This document shows positions 42,045-53,900 of a stretch of DNA of 64,000 nucleotides, one piece after another. Position 1 is the first letter of the stretch; each line of letters starts with the position of its first letter. Both the position numbers and the translations under genes were made by a program. Under the pieces are notes generated by a model. The model was given only the letters and a program-made list of their open reading frames with translations. It had not been told where the DNA came from and made no database searches. The stretch lies in NCBI GenBank assembly GCA_977006965.1, contig OZ345352.1:3348001-3412000 (forward strand), in the 5' to 3' direction. The stretch comes from Phymatolithon calcareum (Eukaryota; Rhodophyta; Florideophyceae; Hapalidiales).

Positions 42045-43212
42045 CAAGGTATGGGAGCAGTACACTGCTATTGCAATTTACGGCAATATACTGCTATTTC
42101 CGTAAATTGCACTTTCCTTTCCATTTGCAATACGTATTGGCCAGCATATGTGAATAAGATCTGGTGACGAACGTACCACGCATGATGATGATGATGATGA
42201 TGATTGCTTTATTCCCCTAAGGGTCTAGCACGTCTAGAAGGCTTCATGCGACTCCACTTGCTGTGGTCGGAAGCGTCTTTTATGGACGATTCGATACTTT
42301 GGTTTGGGATATCGCCAAGGAGAGAGGCATATGTTCTGGGTACGCATTGTAGCAGTATCCTGCGGACGAGCACGTACCACGCATCGATACACTCTCGCTC
42401 TTCTATTTTTGTCGATGTGCTGTCCCCACTCCGTTTCTACTCTTTTGTTCACGCTCTGAATTGAGCCTGCTACACTCGACTCTACCCCATCGTTCACACC
42501 CCTCTTTCCTTGGTTTCACCCTCGACTTGACGATATCCTTCCGACCGAAGCGAGAACATGCCGTCAAAGCGCTCATGACGCAAGAACCTAATGCTGTCAA
42601 GACCATTACTTCGCGAAATGGGAACGCTTGCAAGGTTACTTGCTGGGTCTATACGTGTCCGCGAAAAGACCGCTGCAAAAACATTCCGCCTGTTTTCTCA
42701 TTTGAGAAAGGAAATGGATGGACTAACCCGTACTCGCACCTGGTCTCTTGCGTTGCGGGTGGCGAAGAGACAATGTTGATGAAATTGTATCGCGTAAGTT
42801 CAACGCTCGAAGTTGAAGACGGAGGAGACAACCCTGTCAAGCACGGATCACGAGCCTGGTCTGCACCATTACATTGATGTCATTGTCTTACTATCTCTCC
42901 CTATCACTTATATCGAAAATTCGCGCTTCCGAGACTTCAGCATGTTTGGTGTGGGCATTTCTATCAAAGCGTTCCGCGAAACGGTGTTCAAGTTGGTAGA
43001 AGTGGTTGAGGCAGGCGTGAGAAACGATTTGAATGACACGCGAGGCGCCTTCATGCACGATGCAGGAGGTACTGCTGACCATGTAACGCCTTAATCGCAA
43101 TTGTTCTCAATGCAATAGAACTAGCAATTGGTGGCGCGAGAGTTATTGCAGTAGCAATTGCACTTTCACAACGAGGCCCAATAAATATGCAGTATATTGC
43201 TCCCATTCCCTG
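42045..43212 (+). mobile_element. hAT-5, deletion derivative with 8-bp TSD
   Basis: 1,168 bp between perfect copies of TACCTCAA (42037-42044 and 43213-43220). Ends CAAGGTATGGGAGCAGTAC and ATATTGCTCCCATTCCCTG form an imperfect inverted repeat. ATTGCAAT motifs lie near both ends. Coding remnants: a finger region (VYTCPRKDRCKN, FEKGNGWTNPYSHLVSC) at about 42640-42760 and FKLVEVVEAGVRND at 42950-43040, homologous to the N-terminal part of the hAT-1 transposase. The catalytic second half is missing. An ATG microsatellite lies at 42182-42206. Confidence 0.9.
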
Positions 43213-43400
43213 TACCTCAAGGGTCCCCGATGTGCCCGAGACTATGTAATCTATTTATGTGCGAGTTCGTCGCGAAAGAATTAGTCGAGTTCCGAAGGAA
43301 GTCGCGGATGTGTCAGGAATACTCTTTGCAGACGATGTGCTCCTAACGGCAAAGTCGTGAATTGGACTACAAACACTGTTAGGCATTATCACTTCGCTCT
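43213..43400 (+). pseudogene. LINE family I RT fragment, right part
   Basis: Continues the interrupted RT with CCTCAAGGGTCCCC (PQGSP), then in a shifted frame DVSGILFADDVLLTAKS before a stop. Decayed before or after the hAT insertion. Confidence 0.6.
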
Positions 43401-44400
43401 ACTAAATTGTCCTTGAATTGGACAGTCAGGTCAGGGTTGGATAATCCGGATATTATGGTGATTCAACCCTTTGTATCAATGACCTCCCGATACCGAAGTT
43501 GCAGAGCTTGCTCGAATGAGCGAGATGACTTATTCGCGCACCAGCCTGATATCAATCAAAGTCAAGCTTTCCGCTTGGTGAGATGACTTGATGAAGTTAG
43601 CAATTGTCGTCCTTTGATTCACAGCCCTAAGGTAGGATCAAAAGAGGATAATAGGTTCCACGATAGCAGTGCCTGAATGGTCTATGAAACAGTAGCTGCG
43701 TCCACGACGAGTGGTACGCGCTGTCTCCAGCGATCGGTTTCTGCCGCACTAGCTTGCGCTAGAATTTAACCTGTGGTTATTCCTTCTTGCTCTTGATGCT
43801 TGGTTCCTTCTCAGTGAGGAACTCCCAGCGAGCTTTTATATCATTTCTGCTACACCAATTTCGTCACCCAACTTGTGTAAACATTTGCGTTCCTATTGAA
43901 AACGAAAGTAAACTATCCAAGAAATCAGTCGAATGATTGCTAATGTAATACACGCAATAAGTGTTGCGTGCAATGTATACGACCATTCCTTCTACGTCTC
44001 GCTGGTCCACGTGGAATACCACGAACACGCTCTAGTCCCCATGCTGAGTCTCGACAGGCATAGCGGTCAAAGTGGGCAAGGGCAGACAAATGAATTGGAA
44101 TAAGAACTGGGAGGTGCGGGAAAATCTATTTTTGCTTCAAAAAACCCAAAACACTATGAAATATTCAAAACTATTTCGCTTGGATACCAGAAGGTATTGT
44201 AATTGTTCTAAGACAACTGTCTCCACGACAGCAGCGCATCAGTTACGAAACCCGGATCTAATACTGTAAACCCACATTACTGATGCAACCTAGAGCACGA
44301 GCTGACATTGAGATCGCCACTGTTTGAAACGGAGCGGCTTGCGACGCATCTTCGAGGGGGACATTGAGCCATGCCCCCTAGGTTGAAACCCGGCTAAGAA
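43401..44400. other. No recognisable feature
   Basis: No coding frame above about 65 codons with recognisable content, no transposon terminus and no RNA gene. Confidence 0.4.
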
Positions 44401-44418
44401 GCGGCGAAGGAGGCTCTT

Positions 44419-44670
44419 TTGGAGAAGTTCCGGAACAATGAAATAACATTGAAATGCAAACCGGTCACGATTTGGAAAAGTGAAGACAGATTCAGGGGAA
44501 ATTGGAACACTTCTGACTCCTTCCGAAACGCTTTCAATAGAGTGAAAGAGAAATACAAGATAGAAATTGGTACGGTCAATCCAGCGCAATCGCACCGCCG
44601 AGCTAGAATTCAAGGTTTTAATATTTTGTTACGTTTGTTTGCATTGCAGCGCCTACTACAGCTCCTATAG
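44419..44670 (+). CDS. Possible DNA-binding exon or frame, unrecognised
   Basis: Reads EKFRNNEITLKCKPVTIWKS, then FRGNWNTSDSFRNAFNRVKE. The W...SFRNxFNRVKxK pattern resembles short helical DNA-binding modules in some mobile-element proteins. It lies about 130 bp before the frame at 44805 and could be part of one gene with it. No splice sites were established. Confidence 0.3.
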   Translation: MEKFRNNEITLKCKPVTIWKSEDRFRGNWNTSDSFRNAFNRVKEKYKIEIGTVNPAQSHRRARIQGFNILLRLFALQRLLQLL

Positions 44671-44804
44671 AAATCCTAAATGCAATTTCGTCCGAGGATA
44701 TTTCTCGAAAACGAGGTCGAAAAGGTGGAAGCAGTTCCAATTTCGACGGTACTGGGGCTGGGAGCGAGCTCCTTGTCGGTGATCATCAGTTTTCTCCGCT
44801 GCAC

Positions 44805-45323
44805 GTGATTACAACGTGGATGTGCCCAGATCAGCTCATCGCTAAAGCAGCACTAATGGTTGTTCTTCCGTCCGGTGTCGGTGGAGACAATTATGAGGCC
44901 AATGTTGTAGATGATGGAGAGTACGTCGAGCTTGAGGTGACTTGGCCGGAAGTAGTGACCTCTCCAACTCGTCTTCTCAGCTCTTGGCTGAAACAAAAGG
45001 TTCCTACAGGAAACGGCTCACAAGCTTCATCGCAAGTCAAAGTTAATGCTTTCAATGAGGCTTACAAGAAAATGAGAGAGAACGCAGCAGATGCATTGAA
45101 GTCTAAAGCTCGCTTTTTAATGCCATTCCCAGTATTCTGCGATTCTATCCACCTTGAAGAGAGATATCTGGGATTCAAAGATCCACATCATCGTCCAGAA
45201 GTATCTCGCGCACTTCCTGACAATTGCTTTGTGCTTTTTATGGGCCTCACTTCTTCGTTAGATAAATACGCAGATGGACGGGAAGCTCCGAGAAAGAAAA
45301 TGTTTGTTGTTGATGACGGCTAA
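44805..45323 (+). CDS. Hypothetical protein with an HSP20/p23-like segment
   Basis: 172 codons, uninterrupted. Near the N-terminus LMVVLPSGVGGDNYEANVVD and DGEYVELEVTWPE has the pattern of a beta-sandwich segment seen in HSP20/p23-type domains. A helical stretch (FNEAYKKMRENAADALKSKA) and a conserved-looking tail (PVFCDSIHLEERYLGFKDPH) follow. I do not recognise the family. The first codon may not be the true start, since an upstream exon (44419-44670) is possible. It could belong to an unknown transposon. Confidence 0.4.
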   Translation: MITTWMCPDQLIAKAALMVVLPSGVGGDNYEANVVDDGEYVELEVTWPEVVTSPTRLLSSWLKQKVPTGNGSQASSQVKVNAFNEAYKKMRENAADALKSKARFLMPFPVFCDSIHLEERYLGFKDPHHRPEVSRALPDNCFVLFMGLTSSLDKYADGREAPRKKMFVVDDG

Positions 45324-46250
45324 GATGAGTCAGTTCCAAGTAATGCCGCGAGCGCTAGCGCTTCAGCAGTGTGAGTGGACTAAACTTACGTTAACAATGT
45401 AACCTATGGATAAACGCAGCCGCATATTGCATTTCGTCGAATAGCTCCCCATTTGAAACATTAGAGGGTTATTGCAGCAGCTCCTAAACAGAAAGCATAT
45501 TTTCCAGATTCTTGTGCAATATGCCCTCCAATTGTGGATCAACACATCCTTTCTAAGAGAATTCTTTTGCCGCTGAGGATCATAGACCTGGAAGCGGGAT
45601 ATAGGAAGACATCATTCTTTAATTTTTGCAAGCTGCTGCCCGAGTGGTCTCGGTGCTCAACGCCATGTTCAATTCAATAACGCTTTTCGCCGTAAGGAAT
45701 GCACCGGAGAAAGCTTTCTAATAGCTCATAGCTCCAACGCAAACTACTCGTTGCTTTCCGGTACAATCCCGCTTCCACTGCAACCGTTAGCATATATGAC
45801 GTCAAACTCATCATATTAGGCAAGAGAGTTCCAGCTTGGCGTAGACGTAAACCAAAGGTGTTCGAGTCACATGTTAGCCGTTTGCGCCGTATCCTTCGAT
45901 AGAGGTGGAATTTGTGGTGTATTGACGATGTCAACACCTGCATGCCAGTAGATATGTAGACTTTCCATTTCATTACGTGCTGGAGGGTTTATCTCGTCCA
46001 TTACCAAAGTTTCCAAAATCTTTCGGCTTAGAGTCTTCAATTATCGAGGACAAGGAAGCAACTTGTCAACGTCAATGTCAGTTCTTTAGAAATAAGAATG
46101 TTCAATGAACCATGATGAATGCTTGGCACGTACGATTCCCGAAAAAGCTTGCTTCTCTGTAAGGACACGGACACAAGTCTGAGGGGTGGTTGATGCTTTT
46201 GGCAGGATGGTGCACACTCTAGAAGATGATCCAGGCGAAATAACATCGTT
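45324..46250. other. No recognisable feature
   Basis: Minus-strand frames of 60-99 codons (for example 45674-45973) have no recognised motifs. Confidence 0.4.
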
Positions 46251-46252
46251 CG

Positions 46253-46792
46253 AAGATAACCGGTTACTACCGATACAATTCGATTAATTGATTGTCATAC
46301 CGTGGTGACCGGTTGCGATCGATTCCGACCGGTTTTAAACCGGTTTTGTGCACCTCACAAATCTTTATCAGCCTCTGTACTAGAAATTAACGTCTTTAAC
46401 GCTTCAAATTGTGCACCAATGCAGAGCTGTGCTCTCCGTGCACTCCTTAGAAGAATTATTTCTCGTTTTCAGTAATGATAACGATCACAATTTCATCCTT
46501 AAAAAACCGAAGAAAAGCTATTTAGGGCGATTTATGCAGTCTTTAAGAGCGTACGGAAAAGCGAATATAGCCCTCTGAACTATGAAAAGTATATCCATCA
46601 GAAGAGGACTTTCCTCTATGAAAATTGTTGCTCTTGTTTTCTCCATAAATTTGACGCCATTCTGTTTTGTAATTTCTGAGGCTCCGAAAACCATGAGACC
46701 GGTATGCGACCGGTTTCTTAACTTCCGGATTATATCGATAGTGATCAATAGTGATCAATTATAATCGTTTGTCACCGGTTCCATTTTCAGTG
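46253..46792. mobile_element. Candidate MITE with AACCGGT inverted ends
   Basis: The left end AACCGGTTACTACCGAT and the reverse complement of the right end, AACCGGTGACAAACGAT, form an imperfect 17-bp inverted repeat. Several further CCGGT motifs lie just inside. About 540 bp, non-coding. No TSD could be assigned, so the boundaries are tentative. Confidence 0.4.
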
Positions 46793-47811
46793 GGAGTTGA
46801 ATTGGCCGAGATACATTTTCAGTCTCCCATGAAGCAGAATCGCGTTGGGAGTATCACCTATCTGTACATTCTTTTCGCAGTGCGAATACGGGAATGTGCA
46901 TCGAGACACTTTTCGAGAATTTCTCAGGTCGCTCTCTGCGGCTAGCTAGCAGGATATTTTTACTTGTGGGTAATTTTTCCGCCGTGTTATGAGAATCTGT
47001 GGACGAAATTATTCTTTTAGACTGTTGACTTATATGAAAGAGCTTTTCGGGGGGCAGCAGACGCTTGGGGTCCATCTCTTATATTAACGACTAATTGAAT
47101 TTTTGGTGCCATCAAAATCCAAACAGCCGGCTCTACATAAAATTATCCAGCATTTTGCAGCCATCTCCGATTGACAGAAGGCCTTTGCGTGTACAAACCA
47201 GAACAGTCTAAGCGGTCTACGCGCAGTACGCTTAGAGTCAGAGTGATAGAGAGTGGGGAGTGGATAGATGCTTGCTAGGCCAAAATGGCAGAAGAATTGA
47301 TCTCTTCACTTCTGCGATGGACAGCGTTTCAATAGCTAGATCGTATTGGACAGGAATATCTTATCTTAGCTTCACACACTTCTGCGTGGTATGGAAGTAG
47401 CCGCATCCTATTCAGTAATGGCGAAGGAACGTTTGCCAGACCAAGAACTGTATGAGAGGCGTTCCGAAAGGTGTGTCCAGATTGTATCCTGTGGAAAAGA
47501 GAAAGATTTTATTCTCGCTAAGTTTTTTTCTTCACCTACTAACAGTTGATGATTGTCACGTGCACATTAGTCGGATACTGAATGTATTGATATTCTAGTG
47601 TTCAAAGATATAATTCGAGTAGAGAACAGAGAGAGATAAACTAAAGTTTTTCAGATATCCACGTCATTGATGAATTTGAAGGCTTTAGACATATCAGTTT
47701 TTCAGAAGCATTACTTTCCTTCACTGGGATCGTTCAACATGTTTTCAATCAAGAGTTCGCATAAACGCATTTGTACTATTTTACCCTAGTGGTTGCATTA
47801 CCATCCAGGCA
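46793..47811. other. No recognisable feature
   Basis: Downstream flank of the Harbinger-like gene on the minus strand. No clear terminal inverted repeat was found for it here. Confidence 0.4.
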
Positions 47812-48736
47812 TTAGAGCTTAAAAAGTCCTTCACCAGTTTCGAATGCAATCTGCGTTAGGTTAGCGACCGCAAAGAAGTAGGATTTGTGGGAATCCAAGC
47901 TATGCCTGAACTTGTGATTCAAAATAAAAAATTGTTTCAACCTTCTATTAGCCTTCTCATGCCGGAAGCGAACTGCCTTTGCAACTGTATTATCTTCAAG
48001 AATCGTGATACCTTCTAGGAGGCATTTTTCATCGGTGTAGCCCTTGTCGGCAATCACGACCTCACCATCATCCAGCATGTATTTCAGGCGCTGGCGGAAA
48101 ATTTTGACATCCGGATAGCCTCCGCATGGGAATGGCCCGTTTGCCCATACTATGTCTTCTTTTTCAATTGATATTGCAACCTTGTATCGTAATCCCGCAG
48201 AGTTCAGCTTGTGCGACCACCACTTAGAGTCGAAAGGAGAGGGCTCGTAAATTTGATAATCAGTGCCGTCCACAGACACCCTACAATATTTGCCGAGTGC
48301 CCCCACAGGGTAAGAGGCAGAAAGGAGACGTGCGTTCCAGGAAACCTAGAATGAGTTAGCAAGCTTCGGTTCGAGGTAAAAACAAAAGAAATATACTCAT
48401 TCTACTTACAATTCCCATTTGGCTAAAAGCTTGTACAAATCTGCGAACCCAAACTCGGAACGTTTTCTCATCGTCTTGGCAAATTGCAGAATTTACGGTT
48501 TCCGTGGCGTACACTTTTAAAAATAAAAGTGTCCAAAGGAAATGCCTAGGCTCGGGTTTCTCTGGCCGCGAATCGCCAAGGCGATCCCAAGCTATTGCGC
48601 ATGCGGTGCGAGAAATCCCAAACATCGAGCGAAACCTGCGCTTGCTTAAAACGATGTGCATAGGGGGAGGTCTTCGTATCATGCGGTGCCCTTGGCTCTC
48701 GAACGTCCCTGCTGGGACAGCCGGAAGAAAACCCAT
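47812..48736 (-). CDS. Harbinger/DDE_4-type transposase gene, intact, one intron
   Basis: Two exons: 48736-48410 (109 codons) and 48345-47812 (177 codons plus stop), giving 286 residues. The intron is in phase 0. Exon 1 holds the helical N-terminal region (ISRTACAIAWDRLG, HFLWTLLFLKVYATE). Exon 2 holds the nuclease core with the full triad: D in VSVDGTDYQIYEP, D in VVIADKGYTDEK and E in RFRHEKANRRLKQF. The SHKLNSAGLRYKVAISI and ANGPFPCGGYPD blocks also fit DDE_Tnp_4 (PF13359). A TGA two codons before ATG 48736 limits the start. Spliced, there is no break, unlike every other transposase here, so it is either a recent autonomous copy or a domesticated gene. No TIRs or Myb-like partner were recognised. 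Confidence 0.8.
48346..48409 (-). other. 64-bp spliceosomal intron
   Basis: On the minus strand it starts GTAAGT (48409-48404) and ends CTAG (ending at 48346). Removing it joins ...QMGI to VSWNAR... in frame and removes the stop that ends exon 1 read-through. This is the clearest intron in the window. Confidence 0.8.
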
Positions 48737-49020
48737 GATTCAGTGTTGAGCGCTCCCATGAGCTGCGATGGTTGAATCATCGCCAGGAGACCTAGAAAAT
48801 ACTATGGCAAGTTTCATTTTTTGCGAAAAATTATTGATTCGAAAGATCAATCTTCGACTCGCACACAGTAGCGCACTATATCTGAGAAGAGCACAATCCC
48901 ACGGCTGGGCGCGGACCGATTTGACCAAGACAGAGTTCTGTGCTGCGTAGCGCTAACGACAAGACTGCCGCCGAGGGCAAACCCCAGGAAAGGGGTTATA
49001 GTCCCCTGGGGCACCGAACA

Positions 49021-50993
49021 ATGGAGTCAAATTCAGACTCCGGATGGGAAAATCCAGGCAGGGTCACAGCTGAGCCCTGGAGAACAGCGAAAAACAGAAG
49101 ATCGACTCGCCGAGCAAGCCACCCGCAGGCGCCGGCGGAAGGGAAAAGTAGAAAATCACTAAATTTTGTGAAACAACCAATTACGGACAACCGGTCCACA
49201 GAGGCCACGACGCGCGCAAAGGCGCATGGAAACGGAGCAACTATCGCAAACCGCGACACCACGAACAAGAAAGTCACAAACAGCGCCCCCACTTCGGAAA
49301 CATGCAATGAAGCTGGGCCACTTCCCACCACTGTGAAGGATAACCCCATCAGGAAGAAGTTTGTAAAACTCCGCAACCTTGCAAAGTACGCAAAGTGCAA
49401 AAAGAAAGGAACTCTTAAACTGAGAGGTGGAAGTGCCCGCTCTCCTCTAGTACTGGAATGCAAGGAGTGCCCGTTTTCCAGCAAGGGCCCCGACGCAGCA
49501 GAGTTCGTATCTAACATCACCCAAAACCAGGCGGCTCCGGGTCAAGCTCTAGAGCAGACTGGAGGAGACACGGAGTACAGAGACGAAAGCCAAGCTGTCG
49601 ACAAAGCCGCAACAGTAGGCCCGAGCAAATTGCCGATGTCCCAATTTGAAACATTTGTGAGTAACCTAGATTTGGACAGATGCTGTCCAGCATCAGAAGA
49701 TATGGGACAAAGGATCAAGGAAATTGAATCGGCACTAACAGCCTCAGAGCAAAAAATGGCCACCCTGGTGGATCGATGCCAACATTGCGCAGGCAGTAGA
49801 GATTGCTGCCAAGCAAGAGGGGAAGTAAAAGCCCTAAAAGACAAGATTGGCGCTCTGGAACGCAAAACAAAATCCACGGAGGGCAAGATGCTAATCCTAG
49901 AAGCAACTATCAGAACGTTGATGGAGGAAAACCGAAGACTCCGTCGCGGGGCTCCCGGTGCTATGGAAGACTCATCAACGGACGAAGCGCCCCACGGAGA
50001 GGAGCATGCTGCGAGCTCGACAGAACACCAAGCTGTAGGAAATCTCAACCAACAACGCCGTATCGAGATGCAGCGTTGAGAAATCTCAGACACCAAGGGC
50101 CACAGAAAGCGCGAACCGAACGTGCGGCAGGGATTCTTGAACGACCTGTAAAGCGACCCCGAGAACTTGACGAAGAGGAACGAGAGAAACTGGACAATTT
50201 TACCAACAAGATGGGCAGTTTCATGCAACGCCACGGACCAAAACCAAAGATGGTCGCATTGTACTTCCGAGGGCTTCCGAAAGCTCCACGAGACGAAATA
50301 GCTCATGCCGTGAAAGATCTACTCAGCAAAAGGACTGTCCACCACATATCGTTCATAGGAACCACCGTAATGGAAGTCTTGACCGAAACAAGAGAGTGGA
50401 ATCATATCGTTCCCCTTCTGAAGGAAGCAGGCTTGATTTGCATGTACAATTACAACGTATTCGAAAACGGCAAGAGGAAAAGAAAGAGTCCAGAATCTGA
50501 GAGATCGTTGAAGAGGCACGCAGCGAGAACAAGGGCGCGCGCAAGGTACTGCTTATCAGCTGTAACAAATTACCATGCGAAAGAATGGTGCAAAGGATTG
50601 GAAAGAGCAGCCGACCGCAAACTCAGAGCCATCGACATAGAGAAGGTTCGGAACCTCGAGCAGTTTCCTCGGAGGCACCTGCTCCATCCAGACCTACGAA
50701 AAATCATCGCGCAGGAAAACGCTGTCCCGAACGAGAGTGGAATGGAAAATATGGGTGTAACCGAAACGGAAGAGAAAACCAATGGCCACCCGGTTGGAGA
50801 CTCAGGAGAAGGATCATCGACCAGTAAAGAGACCCCAACAAGCGGTACAGACGGTTGCGAACAAGGCGTAGAGCACGCAGACAACTCGGGGACCAACAAG
50901 CCCCAATCTATCATTGGAGACCCAGACAAGGATGATATACCTCTAACTCCCATCGCAAACCCGGAGCAAGTCACGTTCCAAAATGATTTTTAA
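49021..50993 (+). pseudogene. LINE family I ORF1 (RNA-binding type), two overlapping frames
   Basis: ATG 49021 (MESNSDSGWENPGR) opens the first frame, which runs to 50079. It has a basic Ser/Thr-rich N-terminus, a possible zinc ribbon (KYAKCKKKG...VLECKEC at about residues 120-150), a second cysteine cluster (DRCQHCAGSRDCC) and a coiled coil before the stop. A second frame, open from 49803, continues after about 50040 with RPRELDEEEREKLDN, PKMVALYFRGLPKAPRDEI and an Arg-rich C-terminus to 50993. Homologous blocks in family III ORF1 suggest one original protein, so a frameshift near 50040-50080 (or programmed shifting) is inferred. Confidence 0.7.
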
Positions 50994-53900
50994 CAAATAT
51001 TGGAGAATTGCAACAATGAACGTGGGGGGTTCTCCCGAGACCCCCGAGTACCTTCGAAAGTTGGTCAATAACCACGGAGTCGACGTGATTGGACTCACCG
51101 AAACACATTTGAGGTCTGAAGCACGTATCCGGACAGAAATGTTCACAATGGATGCCCCTAGACCCGAATCGTCACACAAGATGGGCCCAACCACCAAAAT
51201 TCCTCGAGTCACAGGCGTGGATCCGCGAGAAACTTTGGAGGCGTTTCACTCGTCTTCCGAAGAGGATGTGGAGCGAAGCTTATCTTCAAGTACGCAAAGA
51301 TTCATTACCAAGTCCTCATTGCCCAAGTAGGAAACCTGAAAATTGGGGTGGTATATATGTCACCTAAATCCACGCGCCAAGAAACAGAAAATTGTCTTTC
51401 GCTCATAAATAGACATGCAAGAGGCCAGGCCATCATCTGCGGAGACTGGAATGCAAGACATAAATCATGGGATAAGAAATCCAACAGAAGAGGAAACCAA
51501 GTGGCAAAGTGGGGAGAAGAAAAAGGATGGATGCTAAAAACCCACTCAGAACCGACGTTCGAGACCAAGAATTACGCGAGTAATATCGACTTTTTCGCGA
51601 CAAAAGGGATAACCACGTCAAACGCAAGCTCTCCGGAAGATATTTGGACAGCAATCGCACAGCACAAACCGGTGTGCACCCCCCTCAGAAGCCGACAAGA
51701 CCAAGAACTCTCCCAATCTAGAAGACCAATCAGTATGCGAAACTGGAATGATAAGAAGCAAAAGATCTCGAACAAGGAGCAGATGAGAGATCTCATTGAA
51801 GACTTGAAAAACTGCACCTCTGCCGGAAAATTAGAGAGTATCTACAAGAAGATAGTCGAACTCGGAGGGACGGCACGTCAGGACACAAAAGTCCAAAAAG
51901 TGGCCCGCAGCTACAACAAGGAGCTTCCCGCGATTATAGAAAGCCTCGAAAAGTGCAAAACCTCAAGAGACTTGCACAAGGCATACAAGAAACTTGTCAA
52001 AACGTGGTGCGAGCCTTGGAGAACAAGGAAGCGTATTCCGGCACGATACAAATCATTCTGGAGCATTGAGCTCGACAAACTGGCCCGGAGACGAAAGAAA
52101 CTCTACAGAAGAGCCAGAATGACGCAAAGACCTGAAGACTGGGGACTATACCACGAGTGTAAATACCAAGTACGGACAAAGGTAAACAAGCGTAAATACG
52201 AACAGTATCAAGAGTACATCTCTGAGCTAGAGGAGAAGGACGGACAAAGTGCCCTGAAACAGCTAGCCAAGATGAAGAAGAAAATCAGAAGACGAACGGC
52301 ATGAAACAAGATGACCGGAAGACCAATGAATAGTACCAGATTCTCTGCCCACATATCAAAAACATGCCATAGTCCCGAAAAGTGGCAACCGGGGCTAAGC
52401 AAGTTCACATGTCCTGAAGACATGAGGGACACCATTGAAACAGCCATCAGGAGATCGCCAACTGGAAAGGCACCCGGCCTGGACGAAGTTAAGGCAGAGA
52501 TGCTGAAAGTCAATGCTTCTCTGAATGCAGACGCGCTTACGGCCTTGTGGAGAGCCTGTGGGAGGTGTGGAGATTTGCCCCTCCACTGGCAGAAAGCACT
52601 CCTCGTCCCAATACACAACAGCGGGACACACGGGGAACCCAGAAACTATCGCCCAATATCCCTGCTTAGCCAAGCAAGGAAAATCATAGAGACGGCCATC
52701 GATATCAAGCTGCGCAAGGTATACGACAACCACTGGTACCAACTTGGCTTCCAAAAGGGAAAAACTACTGAGCTGGCCATTCTAAGGGCCACGGAGCTGA
52801 TGAAAGGAGGCCAGCGATGCGTAGCAGTCCTGGACCTGAAAGCGGCATACGACACAGTTCCGAGAAAACACTTAGTGAAACGAATGAGACAAGTGCTGCC
52901 TCCCGAGGTCTGCACTATGGCCGAGGCATTTCTGTCACCCTCGTGGGTTTCAACAATTGGAGATGCCGACAAGAAGTGGTTTTTAGTGGACAGGGGTGTA
53001 CCACAGGGGTCCCCACTCAGCCCGAGTCTGTACAACATTTTTATGGATGAGTTCGCCGAGCGTATGAGCGAGGTCCCGAGCACATAGGCGGACGTCCCCG
53101 CTGTCTTATTCGCAGACGACGTTCTTCTGTCAGCGAAATCACCTGCTGCATTGCAAGGCATGCTGGACATAGCTACTCGGTGGGCCGAAGAGCGCGGTAT
53201 GACATGGAATACGAAAAAGGGAAAAAGCGAGATCTTAGAATCAGAGGAAACAGCAAGCGAAACATTCAAACTGGCGAACATGGTCCTGACGCACGTCCCG
53301 GAGGTCACCTACCTTGGAGTCTCCCTTGGACCCGAAGGAATATCAGACACTAAAATGATACAACGCCTGAAGAAGGCAAGGTCCGCCGTATATGAGTTGC
53401 GTGCACTTGGAATATTCAAGAAAGGGCTGACCATTCAAAAGTGCATCAAGGTGTACAAGGCACTAATCCAGCCACGTTGGGAATACGCAATGCATCTAAC
53501 GCCATGGACAGAAGACATTAAGAAGGCCGCCAAGGAAGTTGAGCATACGTTCTTGAGCCAAATGTTTGGTCCTCGCTCCAGAGGAAGGTCAGACAGACTC
53601 CGACTGTTGTGCCGAATCCAAGCACCGAACCAAAGACGGGAAATCCTGGCCTTCAAGATGCTGAGGAGAACAAAGGACAAAGAAAAGATGTACCTACAAA
53701 AGCCGCCTGAAAGCAGAAACAACCAAGAGCTCCAGTCGACCAGGAACGATATTGCCGCTATGGAAAACAGGGAACCGTTTGTGGAAGCAACCAAACACAT
53801 TCAAGCAAAGCAGTCTGCCGAAATGCTTCGCTCAAAATTTCTCACAATGGAAGGAGATCGTCTTGAATTGAAGAGAAAGAGGAGAATCCCGTATGACAAG

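Noticed and set aside
42182-42206. ATG trinucleotide run as a coding or regulatory repeat
   Set aside because: A plain microsatellite inside a non-autonomous hAT element.
49542-50306. 254-codon minus-strand frame, and the 174-codon one at 48996-49520
   Set aside because: They lie opposite LINE ORF1, whose plus-strand frames carry cysteine clusters, a coiled coil and blocks shared with another LINE.
52646-53308. 220-codon minus-strand frame
   Set aside because: Antisense to the reverse transcriptase of the full-length LINE, which has all the RT motifs.
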